Assembly (NCBI GenBank): GCA_021234155.1
Contig: JAJEKV010000003.1
Location: 7,256,413-7,320,412, forward strand
From: Isoetes taiwanensis
Taxonomy: Eukaryota > Streptophyta > Lycopodiopsida > Isoetales > Isoetaceae
DNA length: 64,000 nucleotides
Direction of reading: 5' to 3'
Of this stretch, positions 9,718 through 20,095 are shown one piece after another. The notes beneath the pieces are model-generated. The model was not told the DNA's origin, ran no database searches, and saw only the letters and a list, made by a program, of their open reading frames with translations. Position numbers and translations under genes: made by a program. The stretch's first letter is position 1, and the number at the start of each line of letters is the position of its first letter.

Positions 9718-10446
9718 TCAATTACTTTTGGGGCTGGTAGATGGGTCTTGCTGAACATTCCCATCCCCCTTGGTGCCTCCCTTCTTGCCTTTCTTCTTTT
9801 TCTTTTTAGTGATTGCCTTGTCCTGCCCCAGATCGACCTCAATGCAAATCTCTTCTGTGTTTTGAGCATCAGAGCTATCTGCTGTTGGCAAGCCTTGTGA
9901 GGCCAAATTATCAGTGATTGGGCATTTTCCCTTATCCTGCCTGCCACCTTTAGATGGCTGAGCTTTGGTCATAGCTAGGGACTGGAGCTCGGGGACCATC
10001 TCTGCAGGGGCACCTTGGCACTCAGATGCTTCACTGTGTTGGTCCAAGTTGCAGTCATCAACGTGTTCTGTGTCTTTTCCTTTGTCAACCTTTTGGAGCC
10101 TTCGTGGCATATGCACTATGCTCGCCACATGGCTATCAGCTAGTGGTGCTCTCTCCTCCAATTCAGTCATCAACAGATCAAGGTGGTTTGTCATCCCAGG
10201 GATCAGATTCCCTTGTACAGTATTCTGTTGTGCCAGAGGCCCAACAAGTTTTCTGTTATCCCTCAGTGCATGTGGTGTTGCAAAAGGACCAACAGACTCT
10301 CTGTTATCCCTCTGATCGTATGCAGTTACAAAGGGACCAGTAGGCATCTCAGTTTCTGTTGCATGTGTGGGTACGTGCAACTGAGAGGGACCTGCCTGGC
10401 CAGTTTGTTGAGGTGCCGCCATCTCTGGAGGGAGCATCAAATTAGG
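9718..10446 (-). pseudogene. LINE ORF1, 3' half
   Basis: About 240 codons of low-complexity, polar sequence rich in Q, P, D and K, with two repeats of the type YDQRDNRESVGPF / HALRDNRKLVGPL near residues 55-80 and a lysine-rich tail (KKKKKKGKKGG) before the stop at 9718. This is the variable C-terminal half of a plant LINE ORF1. At 10446 it runs into the LTR of the nested element, which adds a few foreign codons. The frame matches the 5' half at 22556-23445, and the shared TTAGG supplies the join. Confidence 0.85.
10442..10446. repeat. Tat-like element target-site duplication, left copy
   Basis: TTAGG lies immediately before the 5' LTR start TGTTGCCCC. The same five bases follow the 3' LTR end TAACA at 22556-22560. 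Confidence 0.9.
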
Positions 10447-12922
10447 TGTTGCCCCTTTTTGGGCAACATGGACCATCATGATACCTAGAGTTTCAAGATT
10501 GGAAGATACTTGTCAGAGTTTGGAAGACTTGTGGTTTCTTTTGAGGTTTCATCTTAAGTTACTTTCCTATTACTCATATGGTAAGAGTTAGTGTTATTTT
10601 GATCCTGCTAGAGTTTGGAAGAAATTGGCTCAAGTTTGGAAGACCCTTGGGATCTTGGTTGTATAGCCTAATTCTTTCCTTTGAGGAAATTTTCTAGTTA
10701 CATTCTTATTTCTTGAAGACCAGGCAAAGGATATAGCAAGCTATACAAGGAGTTATAAGCATGTTGCTCATATTCACTCATATGGAGCTAAATGGAGTTG
10801 CACCAATGGTTTGGAAGTCACACCTATGAAGATGTCACTTTAAAGGTGAATTTTGCTCTTGTTTAGGCCTTGAAGATTGGAAGACCTTTTTAGAAGTTTG
10901 GAAGACCCTAGGGCCTTGAGCAAAGTTATGAGGTATGATTTGAGCTTTGGAGATAAGATCATGTGCTGCTGGGGGTTTCCATCCTTTATCCATTTCATCC
11001 ATTCCATATCCACTTTCCTTTCATCTTTTTATACCCCATTTCCACCTTGTCATGCCTTCTTTCATTACTTCACTACCTATATTTTTATTGGCCTCACCTC
11101 CACTTGTGAATTGCTCTCAAGAGATCATGAAAAACTTCAAGAGCAAGGAGGCTTGAATTTTACTTTCATCTTATTTCCCTAAATCCTGCCATAGCCTTTT
11201 TTTTCCTATCTTTTCACCCTCTTCCTATGATTTTTTCACCATTCCCAAGGTTGAAAACTCATTGACCATGGTCAAAATGGGCAAAATTTCAAGTATCTCA
11301 ATTTGACTTGAAAACACTCTAGATTTGGAGCTTGGCAAAAAATAGCTATGTTGGCCTTTCCAAAATTCAAAAAAGACCTTGGAAAATTCCTCAAATATTA
11401 TTTCTTGGGATGCGTGCCAAAAAAATAAAAAAAAAAATAGCAAAAAAAACCTATTCTAGCCTATCTACCCTATTTTTCTATTTTCCACCTCAGCCTAAAT
11501 TCCACCTCAGCCCCCCCCATTGGTCCACGTGGCGCGCAGGTGGCCTCCGTAACACGAAATGGGCACAACCCTTCAAGGGGCACGCAAATTCAACATGTTG
11601 ATTTCGGATTATTCAATTTATATCCTTATCTTCCGTAATCATTCAGGGCTGTGGGATATATCGAAGCTTTGAAAAAAACCCTAAACTTCGAGGCACGCTA
11701 AATCGGCAAATTAGGTTGCCCAAATCTGATTGAATCCCGCCCTTTTGCTCCCCAAATCATCTCCTCGAACCTTTTCCGAGACCTCTGAAACCCCAGTGGC
11801 ACTTGATTCAAGGGAATTTGCTCAAATTAAGCCTAAAATCACTCAACCGAGCTGGTTTTTGGGAGGGACAGTTTTTATCCAAGAATGGACATCATTTTCT
11901 TCACCCCCCTCGGAGATATACCTCTGTGATCTGGGCGCTTTCTATATCTTTGATATTTTATTGATCTGTTCTACTCCAAATTCAGCTAATCCTGTTCGAG
12001 ATTGAAGATTGACTGTATTTTGATCGAAGACCGACTGTGTTGTGACCTACCTGACACCAAAACTTCTACTGCAATTCAAAATTCCTTATTACTCTCTCTT
12101 CCAGACAATTTCTAGATTATCAGAAGCTTACTATGCTTTGGGAGTTACTCTCAAGCATTATTTTGGATATTTTCTCCTAGATTTCTGAACTCCCGTGGAT
12201 ATTTTATGATCTTAATGCATATTCTTTGCCTGGAAAAATAGTGTTGCCATCTTCTCAAGTTATAAATCTGTTAATGCCTGTCTAGACCAATAGAAATCAG
12301 ATATTTTAAGTTGAATCCCAGCTAAATAGTTGTGTCCCAGCCTTAAATAGGATTGAGTATTGTTTATATGCAAAGGAAACAAAGAAAAATAGTTTTTTCA
12401 TATATCACAAAAACCGATGTAATTCAAGACTTTGGTCCGTCTCAAAGAAATATCATAGTGTTTGCTTGTCAAGAAAACCCTATGCACGTGATTTAGAGTT
12501 CATTCTGAGGTCATTTGCACAAATTCCAACTCAAAATTCATCACCAAACTCCATTTGCAAATTTTGGCTCTCTGTTTTGGCATTGACCAATTTTTGACTG
12601 AACTTTGACATTGATTTTCTTGGTCTTCCCCTATCCAAATCGAGACAGACTTTCATCAGTAGTTCCCTCTACTTGTCTATAACTCATACCAAAAACCAAA
12701 ACTCAAAAATCTGAAAGGGTGTGACTGCAAGATTGATTTTTTGTTCCGACAGCTTTTTCTCGCTTCGGGGGATCAGAGTGATTTTGACAAAACCAAATTT
12801 GAAATTGAGTTCTTTTGCTTTATATGATTAAGGATTGATCACCCTAAGTGATCTGGAGGTCCTGACCAGTTTGTTTACACTTCCTTTGAGGTTAGGCTAA
12901 AATTCCAGGTTTTAGGCTAACA
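10447..12922 (+). repeat. 5' LTR of the Tat-like element
   Basis: Starts TGTTGCCCCTTTTTGGGC and ends GGTTTTAGGCTAACA. It aligns along its length with 20096-22555 and 54822-57268. Differences between the three cluster at CAG/CTG, for example TTATCAGAAG here, TTATCGGAAG and TTATCGAAG in the others. Confidence 0.92.
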
Positions 12923-12925
12923 TTT

Positions 12926-12943
12926 TGGAGGTCCTATCGAGAT
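12926..12943 (+). other. Primer-binding site candidate
   Basis: TGGAGGTCCTATCGAGAT starts three bases after the LTR end, as expected for a site complementary to a tRNA 3' end (CCA gives TGG). I could not assign the tRNA. Confidence 0.55.
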
Positions 12944-12966
12944 CTTTACCTGGAAATTGAACTCAA

Positions 12967-14180
12967 ATGGGGCCAAAGAAGCATGCTGAGCCTGCTGAAC
13001 CACCTGAGGAGACAAATCAACCAGAATTAGTAGGAGTAAGCATGAGAGTGGCTACCAGATCTATAACCAATGCCACAAACACTCCCAATGTGCCTATTCC
13101 TCCACAAGCTCCTCTCTATCAGTCTACCAATGTTACAAATATTTCTACCTTGCCCTCGTCTTCACAAGTTCAAAATCTTTTTGAGCCAACTCCTCCACCA
13201 GCCCCTTATCATTTTGAGCTAACTGTACCTGTTTCTCCTCCTTATTATGATTCTTCCATGAATGCCAACCATTTTTTGAAGAATTTTGAAGAATACTATG
13301 AGGAGCATGGGAGAAAAAAAGGCTCCAGATTTTCTGAGTTCACCAAGTGCATGAAGGGTGATGAGGCCAGGTCTTGGTTGGATTTTGAGCTCTCCATTGG
13401 TACTAAGTGGGATGAATTGGAACAAAAGTTTCTATCAAGGTTTGGTAAGACTACTTCGCCTCAGGATCTTGTTTTTGAACTCAATTCTTTCTCTATTAGA
13501 CCTGGTGAAAGTGTGAAGCAGTATGTGGAAAGATTTAACTCTTATTTGCTAGTTTGTAACAGAACCAAGTCTCTCACCCAACTTTGCATTTGGTTGCTTC
13601 TTTTATCAAAGGTTTGATGCCCGGACCCGTGATTTATAGGAAATTGCTAAAACTTCGTAGATTTGGTGAACTAGATTCTATTCATAAAGCATTTGTAAAG
13701 GCTGTGGATTTAGTAGAATTGCTAAGCTATTTGCCCGATGAAGAAATCCGAGACCCATTCTATCCTTCTCATCATGATTCCGGAAGCATGAGCTACACTA
13801 TACTAATGCCGTTCCCAGTATATGCGTTCGGAAAAGAAAAGAAAAAGCCAAAAGTTGAGGAATTAAACCCTCGGTTTCAGATGAAATCTGAGATAAGTAA
13901 AGTATCTGAAGCTCTTTTTAGAGGTGACTAAACAACTCATGGAGTTGAAAAATGGAAATGGTACTTCTTCTTCTAGCTCTGCCTCACCCCATTGTACAAA
14001 CTGTGGTAAGCCTTTTCATAGGGCTGAGAATTGTTATGCTAGGCCTTGTCCTAAATGCAACAGAAAGGCCATTTTGGTAGAGAATGTCCCGTCTGCTCCT
14101 TTTGTAAAGAGGTAGGTCATGATGACAGTTCTCGCAGTTGTCAAGAATTACTTTGCAAGACAAGAAAAGGATAAACAGTG
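12967..14180 (+). pseudogene. Tat-like gag polyprotein with zinc knuckles
   Basis: The frame from the ATG at 12967 has a proline-rich N-terminus, then the Retrotrans_gag core (ANHFLKNFEEYYEEHG near 100, ARSWLDFELSIGTKWDELEQKFLSRF near 135-160, PGESVKQYVERFNSY near 180). It shifts frame near 13600 and again near 13920. A CCHC knuckle CTNCGKPFHRAENC lies at 14001-14042, and after another shift two more Cys/His clusters follow (CPKCNRK, CSFCKEVGH). Gag forms the capsid of the virus-like particle and the knuckles bind element RNA. At least three frameshifts stop it from being made as one chain. Confidence 0.8.
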
Positions 14181-14278
14181 TCAAATGTTAGTTTTATTGA
14201 GACTTGTGCAGGGGGACAAGAGGAGCAAGATGTTATGGTTGTGCGCCGCGTGCGGTGCCTTATTCGTAAACCTCGCAG

Positions 14279-15070
14279 GTTCTATTCCACCAACTACACC
14301 CCATAAGGTAACATTTCAACCAGATCCCCGTAGTATAGCCCCTCCTCCGTCCAAAGGTATAAACAAGTATGATTCTCAACTTGATGAATTTGAATTGCTC
14401 ATGAAAAACTCCAAAGTTATCAGAGACTTATTAACTCTGCTGAGAATTGCACCATCTTATAGGGAAAAGCTTATCAAGAGCACTCAAAATGTTGAAGAAA
14501 CTGTTACAGACTTGTCACAATATTTCAAGCCCTACCGAGCAAACCAAGATCCGTGTGCTTTTACTTGTAATGCCACCATAGGTACTTTCCATCTGGATAA
14601 GGTTTTGCTAGATGGAGGTTCCTCTCTAAATGTCATGCCTTACCATGTCATGAAAGCATTGGATCTCAAGGTAGAAGACAATACTTCTATTGTTCTAAAA
14701 TCTTTTTCCAATGCTAAGGTAGTGCCAAAGGGAATTGTGAGGAATGTGTCTGTTAATACAGGAGGTATTATTGTGCTAGCTACATTTGTGGTTGTTGATT
14801 TTGAGAATGTTCATCATTCTAACATTTATGATTTATTATTGGGAAGAAGATGGATGAAAACAGTAGATGCTAGGCCGATATGGTCTGAAGGCATCTGCAC
14901 TATTTCAAATGGAGCAACCTCCATTAAATTGGTAAACAAGACTGATCCCTCTGCTAATATTAGGTTCATAGGTGTGGATATTTTGCAGGAAGAGGAGCCA
15001 GGAATTTATAGTTTAGGTCTGGATGTTGGTATAAAAGAAGAAGTGGTCAACTTTGCTCATGCTGAATCTT
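14279..15070 (+). CDS. Tat-like aspartic protease region
   Basis: Within an open frame running to 15366, the protease is marked by FHLDKVLLDGGSSLNVMPYHV at about 14590-14650, with DGG in place of the usual D-S/T-G, a form typical of plant gypsy proteases. The second conserved part, NIYDLLLGRRWMKTVDA, is at about 14822-14873. It would cleave the gag-pol polyprotein. The same frame continues without a break into the RNase H-like domain that follows, so protease and RNase H were one polyprotein segment. Confidence 0.75.
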
Positions 15071-15079
15071 CTGATCTGG

Positions 15080-15452
15080 AAGGAAATAAGGCCTACCTTT
15101 GGTTTGATGGAGGTATGTCCAAAAAATTAGGAATTGCTTCTTCCGCTATTCTAAAGGATACAAATTTAAAACTAATGACCAAAATAGGGAGAATTCATCC
15201 TAATATTTCCTCTAATGCAGCAGAATATAGAGCCCTCATTGCAGCCCTCACAGAAGCAAAATTCATGAATATTTCCTATATTATTATTTATGGAGACTCA
15301 CAAATGGTTTTGGAGCATGATTTTTGGGAGAATACCAAACAAAGCATCATGAGATGGAGGATTTGAACACTCAAGCTCGAGATTTGTTAACTTTTTTGAT
15401 CATTGGGAGATTCATCATATTCCAAGATCTAAAAACTTTGAGGCTGATTTAT
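15080..15452 (+). pseudogene. Archaeal-type RNase H-like domain placed before the reverse transcriptase
   Basis: The four acidic residues of an RNase HI fold can be followed: YLWFDGGMSK (Asp codon 15106), SNAAEYRALIAAL (Glu 15223), IIYGDSQMVLE (Asp 15295) and, after a one-base shift, HIPRSKNFEADLL (Asp 15446). This matches the extra RNase H (aRNH) known in Tat-lineage elements, thought to help remove the RNA strand during reverse transcription. In the Tat elements I know best it lies after the reverse transcriptase; here it directly follows the protease and precedes the RT. The frameshift near 15350-15380 breaks the domain. Confidence 0.7.
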
Positions 15453-15516
15453 TGTGTGGGGAAACATTATTGGAGCACTTATCCAAGGAGCTATCCAAGA
15501 AGACTTCTTAGATGAA

Positions 15517-16540
15517 GACGAGCTTTCTCAACTTCATCCTATCTTAACTATAAACTTAGCCCAAGAAGAATCATACAAGGAGCTTAAAGTGAATAAAGAA
15601 GGTGTGCCTAGGACTTTGCAAATGGGAGACCTATATGAAGAGGATGACAGAGGTAAAATGGTTGAGTTGTTTGAGGATTGGGTGGATGTTTTTGCTTGGG
15701 AATATTCAGAACTAAAGGGGATTGATAAAAATATTTGTGAGTTTGAAATAAAAGTTCGAGAAGATGCTAAACCCTGTTATGCGAAATTGAGGAGAATTAA
15801 TTCTTCACTCTTGGATCTTATCAAACAAGAGTTGTCTAAAATGCGGAGTCGTCCGATAATGCCTATTGTGAATCCTTCCCGGTTTCATGCATTGTCCCAG
15901 TTTTAAAAAAAATGGTTCTTTGAGGATTTGTGTAGATTATAGAGATCTTAATAAGGCTACCATTAAAGATTGTTATCCCTTGCCTTTTTAGAAGAAATCC
16001 TTTATGCAAAGAGTCGGTAAATCCATGTACTCATTTTTTGGATGGTTTCTCCGGGTTCAATCAGGATAAGCATTAAACAAGAAGATCAGCCCAAGACATC
16101 TTTTATCACCCCATGGGGAACTTTTGCAATGAAAAGGATGCCTTTTGGTTTAATGAATGCCCCCTGCTACATTTCAAAGGGCCATGGACAATCGCCTTTG
16201 CAAGCATGACTCGCAAACAGTTTAGAGTCTTCCCGGATGATTTATGCCTAGGTAATCAAGGAAATGACCATGTTTGAGCTAACAAGAATATTTATATTGT
16301 GCAGAGACAAGCTGGAGTTAATCTAAATCCAAAGAAGTGCATCTTTTTATCATCTAGAGGCCAACCTGTTAGGCCATGAAGTTTCTGCCTGGGTCTTCAA
16401 GTAGCCGAGGAAAAATCATTGCCTTAAAGAAGCTTCAGACCCCAAGACACTTAGAGATGTTAAAGAATTTATGGGGATGACTTCTTTTTGAGAATTTATG
16501 TGCCTAATTTCTCTCACCATGTTAGTCCTATTTCCAAATT
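15517..16540 (+). pseudogene. Tat-like reverse transcriptase, frameshifted
   Basis: The upstream RT segment is open to about 15906 (VDVFAWEYSELKGIDKNICEF, then AKPCYAKLRRIN). Later RT motifs appear in changing frames: [16 protein letters not shown] near 15915-15960, LDGFSGFNQ near 16037, KTSFITPWGTFAMKRMPFGLMNAP near 16093-16165, the catalytic box as FPDD at 16230-16241 (Y/F-V-D-D expected), and LNPKKCIFLS near 16323. There are at least five shifts in 650 bp, unusually dense compared with the protease frame. Part of this may be sequencing error. Confidence 0.8.
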
Positions 16541-16554
16541 AACCGAGAGGGGCC

Positions 16555-17050
16555 ATGTTAGTAAAAAAAGAAAGTAAATACAAAGCTATTGTTTGGACTG
16601 ATGAATGTGAGAAGGCTTTTCTGCAGATTATAGAAGCTATTTGCCATGCCACTCGATTGAAAACCCCGGATCTCTCACTTGCCATTCACAATTTACATTC
16701 ATTGTTACTAAAAGAGTCATTTGGGATTGCTATTTTGCAGGAAAAGCACCCCATTGCTTTTGCAAGTAAACAATGGTCTCAAACTGAGGAGAGGTATCCT
16801 AAGATAGAGAGGAGTGCTTTATTTGCTCTTATTTTTTTTAATAGAAAGGCAAGGACATCTTCTACAAAAATCCCAAGCTACTTGTTTATATGCGTGAGAA
16901 TCCCATGCCTTTTTTGTATGGTAAGAAATTGGAAAAACCCAAGCTTCATAGGTGGGCTTGTAGGCTCCAGTCTTATGATCTAAAGGTTAAGGTCATCCAT
17001 GTGGTGAATAATCCGAGTTTGTATTTACCTGCTGCCTATTTTGAGCATGA
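16555..17050 (+). pseudogene. Gypsy-type RNase H following the RT
   Basis: The frame contains WTDECEKAFLQIIEAI and later HPIAFASKQWSQTEERYPKIERSALFALIF, the standard RT-linked RNase H of Ty3/Gypsy elements, then shifts to a frame with MPFLYGKKLEKPKLHRWACRLQSYDL. It is therefore a second RNase H in the same element, separate from the one at 15080-15452. Confidence 0.75.
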
Positions 17051-17249
17051 AGAAGTTGTGCAGGAAGAAGGAGAGATGGCTAATCTTGTGGCAAATGAAC
17101 AAGATCTTTCGGATAAACAAAGCTCAAGGTTGGCAAAAGAATCTATTAGAAAATTCCTCAAATATCAAGAGATACCTCCTGAATTTTCTAAAAGTCAAGC
17201 TTACAAGTTTAGGCTGAAATGTTTAACTTACACTTTGATTGGAGATATT

Positions 17250-18400
17250 TTGTGCAAGGTAAACAGGGATGGTGTTCTTTTAAGGTGTGTTGATGAAGAG
17301 GAGGCCACTTAGTGCTTGCTTGAGAATCATAAAGGTGTTTGTGGTGGTCATTTTGCAGCCAGATACAACGCCAAAAAATATTAAGGTCTGGTTATTTCGG
17401 CCTCATTTATTTAGAGATTGCTATGATGTCATTAAAACTTGCCATCAATGCCGATCTTTGGTAAGAAAAATTTTGCATCCCGCCCCTCTTCTTTGGGATT
17501 GTGTCCCTGTGCCCATTTCAAGTTTGGGGGCTAGATTATGTTGGCCCTATAAATCCCCCATCTTCTCGCCAAAGATGAATACATTGTTGTGGCCCGCAGT
17601 TTATTTACCAAATGGTCGGCAAAGACACCCTTGAGAAAAGCAAATGCATATACTACTGCTAGGTTTTTGCATGAAAATATTTGTTCTAGGTTTGGAATCC
17701 CTTTCAAAATTTTGACCCGATAGAGGCTCTACTTTTTATTAATGAGGTTATTCAAATTCTTGTCTCAAGTCTCAAAATCGACATGTGAAAAGCTTCGACC
17801 TATTATCCTCAAGGAAATGGTCAAGTCGAGTCTACTAACAAAGTGCTTAAGGGAATTTTGCAGAAAAACGGTTTGCCAAAACCAAAAAAGATTGGCATTT
17901 GAAATTATATGATGCCCTTTGGGCTCATAGAATCACCGCTAAAGCCGCCACTAATGCTTCTCCCTTGGTTTGGTTTATGGTGTTGAAGCGGTTATTCTGT
18001 TGAGTTGGAGATTCCCTCTTTGAGAATGGCACTCAAGTTGGATCTGGAGTTTACTGAAGCATTACAACACAGGTATGAAGTTTTGCTAAAATTGGATGAG
18101 GATAGATTTGATGCAGAAAACTTCAATCTACTTAAGAAGGCTAGGAGTCAAAGTGACTTTTAAAGCGACTCACAAGCTCCGAGGATAGATTGGCTCCATT
18201 GGAACTCGTGCTCAAATGGGATGTTGCAAATGAAGGTAAGCTATCTAAATTTGAAAATCCTTGGGAAGGCCCTTACAGTTTGTAAAAGAAGTCGGGCTGT
18301 TCATCCTATTGGCTTAAGGATCTCAAAACAGGTTTGGAATTACCAAATCCTACAAATATCCAAAGATTTGAAAGATATTGGCCTCAACATGCATGTTTAG
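17250..18400 (+). pseudogene. Tat-like integrase, frameshifted
   Basis: The HHCC zinc-binding part is spread over two frames (NHKGVCGGHF near 17330, then CHQCRSLVRK near 17442-17471). A core region resembling LDYVGPI lies near 17530, and YYPQGNGQVESTNKVLKGIL with the catalytic Glu near 17800-17860. A C-terminal stretch with FENPWEGPY near 18250 resembles the end of gypsy integrases. It would insert the element DNA into the host chromosome; many shifts and stops make it inactive as written. Confidence 0.75.
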
Positions 18401-18699
18401 GCCTTTTTGCTCCTATATGAATACTTATTTTAACTTAGAGTAGGTTAATTGTTGTTGAAAATTGAAGATTTAAAACTCTTTTGATTGGTTCTGTTCATTT
18501 CCCTTTAGGCTTAAAATTTGTAGATTCTTGTTGATTGGATTTGCTAAGTTGTTTTTGGTTAGTTGTATTCAAGGTTCTTAATACTTGTACCATCAAGACC
18601 ATTTTTCCTTTGAGGTGAGCTAATTGTGTGTTCTGTTTGAAGCAGAAATATTTTTTTCAAGACCAGACAATTTCAAAAAGAGCAAGAGAATTTCTATTC

Positions 18700-18727
<28 letters not shown>
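18700..18727 (+). repeat. A28 tract
   Basis: An uninterrupted run of 28 A followed by GGGGG. It lies inside the LTR element between integrase and the antisense ORF. It could be slippage, or a tail of something inserted there, but no boundary supports the latter. Confidence 0.5.
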
Positions 18728-18730
<3 letters not shown>

Positions 18731-18894
18731 GGTCTTCGAGATGATCGATCCTCTCATAGGAAGCCAATGCTATCAGTATTCCCCGAAGGGATAGTAGGAA
18801 TCTTGTCCGAAGGAAGGAGAGCCATCTCAAGCATCCAAGAGACCATTATATCCGGTAAAAAATTGTTCATGGTACCAAAAACATACCGATCTTC

Positions 18895-19621
18895 ACTCCG
18901 GAGATTCTCTTTCAGAGAGTTTGAAATGCATCTCTTTTATCATGAGAAGCATCAAGGAACCATAGCTATCTGCTAGCATCCCCGTGGGAGTAGTATAACT
19001 GCCTATACCGGCCAAATTGAGCATCCGTCTCCATGATGATGCTTACACAAAAAGTAGTGCATATGTAGCATCCGAATGCATTCCCTTGTAAAATTCTGGC
19101 CCACAGAGCCTTTGTGTTCGATACATGCTTGTCTTTGCTAGTTTCTCTTGATAAGTCTTTTGCCCAAGGAAACACTCCATGGCAAGGTGATCATGGTTCA
19201 TGTCTTTTTTGTAGAGTTCCTTTTCGGAGTCAGGGTAGTTTTGGTCAACATTTGTGCCTTCCCATATACACTGCCTCAGAAATGCATGTGCACTGAGTAA
19301 ATTTCCACGAGGAAGAGGTTCTTCATTAATTAAAACATTGTCCCATTCTGCATCTGTATGCAATTCTTGCACAGGTCTGATTACACCATAAGGAATAGGT
19401 ACTCCTGTAGCTGGATCAAGCTCAGGAAGCACTCCTAAATTGCTCGGATCAGCTGTTACATTGTCCCAGATAGGTGTATGGTAAGAAAAAGGAGCCATGA
19501 TCGGCCTAAGGGAGGTCGAGTTTTCTGAGCACGAGCAGAGGAGGAGCAAATTAGGGTTCGAGCTCGATGGTTTGAATTTTTTGGTTTGAAGGTTTGAATT
19601 TTTAGTTTGAAATACATTCAA
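18895..19621 (-). CDS. Antisense ORF of the Tat-like element
   Basis: On the strand opposite to gag-pol, an ORF from the ATG at 19621 runs 192 codons to a TAA at 19043, and the same frame stays open for about 49 more codons to 18895. Features include WDNVTADPSNLGVLPELDPATGVPIPYGV near residues 52-82, RPVQELHTDAEWDNVLINEEPLPRGNL, and an acidic, aromatic C-terminal half. I do not recognise a family. Antisense ORFs between integrase and 3' LTR are known in Tat-lineage elements (for example gene 23 of Grande), which fits this position and orientation. The N-terminal part is repeated at 53970-54352. Its role is unknown. Confidence 0.6.
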
Positions 19622-20088
19622 TGGTTGTATGAGCCAAATTTCTTGAATAGTAGAAGTTTAGTTAAATAGGGTAGAGATTTGCTATGCTTTAACAATTTTG
19701 AGTGTTGTCATTTCAGGTCCATTTGCTCATTACTCTTATTTGTCTTAAGTTGGCCTCTTTCCATCTAGCCCTTGCTTCCATATGAAATTTTAAGAGTGCT
19801 AATCCTACATTGTTACTCATCCCTTTATTTGGCACTCATGCTAATTTGATTATCATTGTCATATGCAGGTTCATCCACTTCTTCTCCATATTCACCTGTC
19901 TTGAGTTGTCCTACCCTCCATTTGATCTTATTTTCTTATCACTCTCTCCATTACCTTATACTCTGCCTCATATTTCCCACCACTGCAGAGTAATTCTATT
20001 CCCTCCACCACTTGTTGATATTTTGAAGACCTTCGCTTAGCATTTTTTTCCTTTGAGGCCGAGGGGACCAGCCTCATTCTTTCCTTTT

Positions 20089-20095
20089 GAGGAGA
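20089..20095 (+). other. Polypurine tract of the Tat-like element
   Basis: GAGGAGA directly precedes the 3' LTR; the duplicate at 54815-54821 reads GAGGGAGA at its edge. This is the usual position of the plus-strand primer. Confidence 0.55.

Noticed and set aside
18700-18727. Poly(A) tail of a processed gene or SINE
   Set aside because: No coding or SINE-like sequence precedes it and no target duplication was seen; it lies inside the LTR element.
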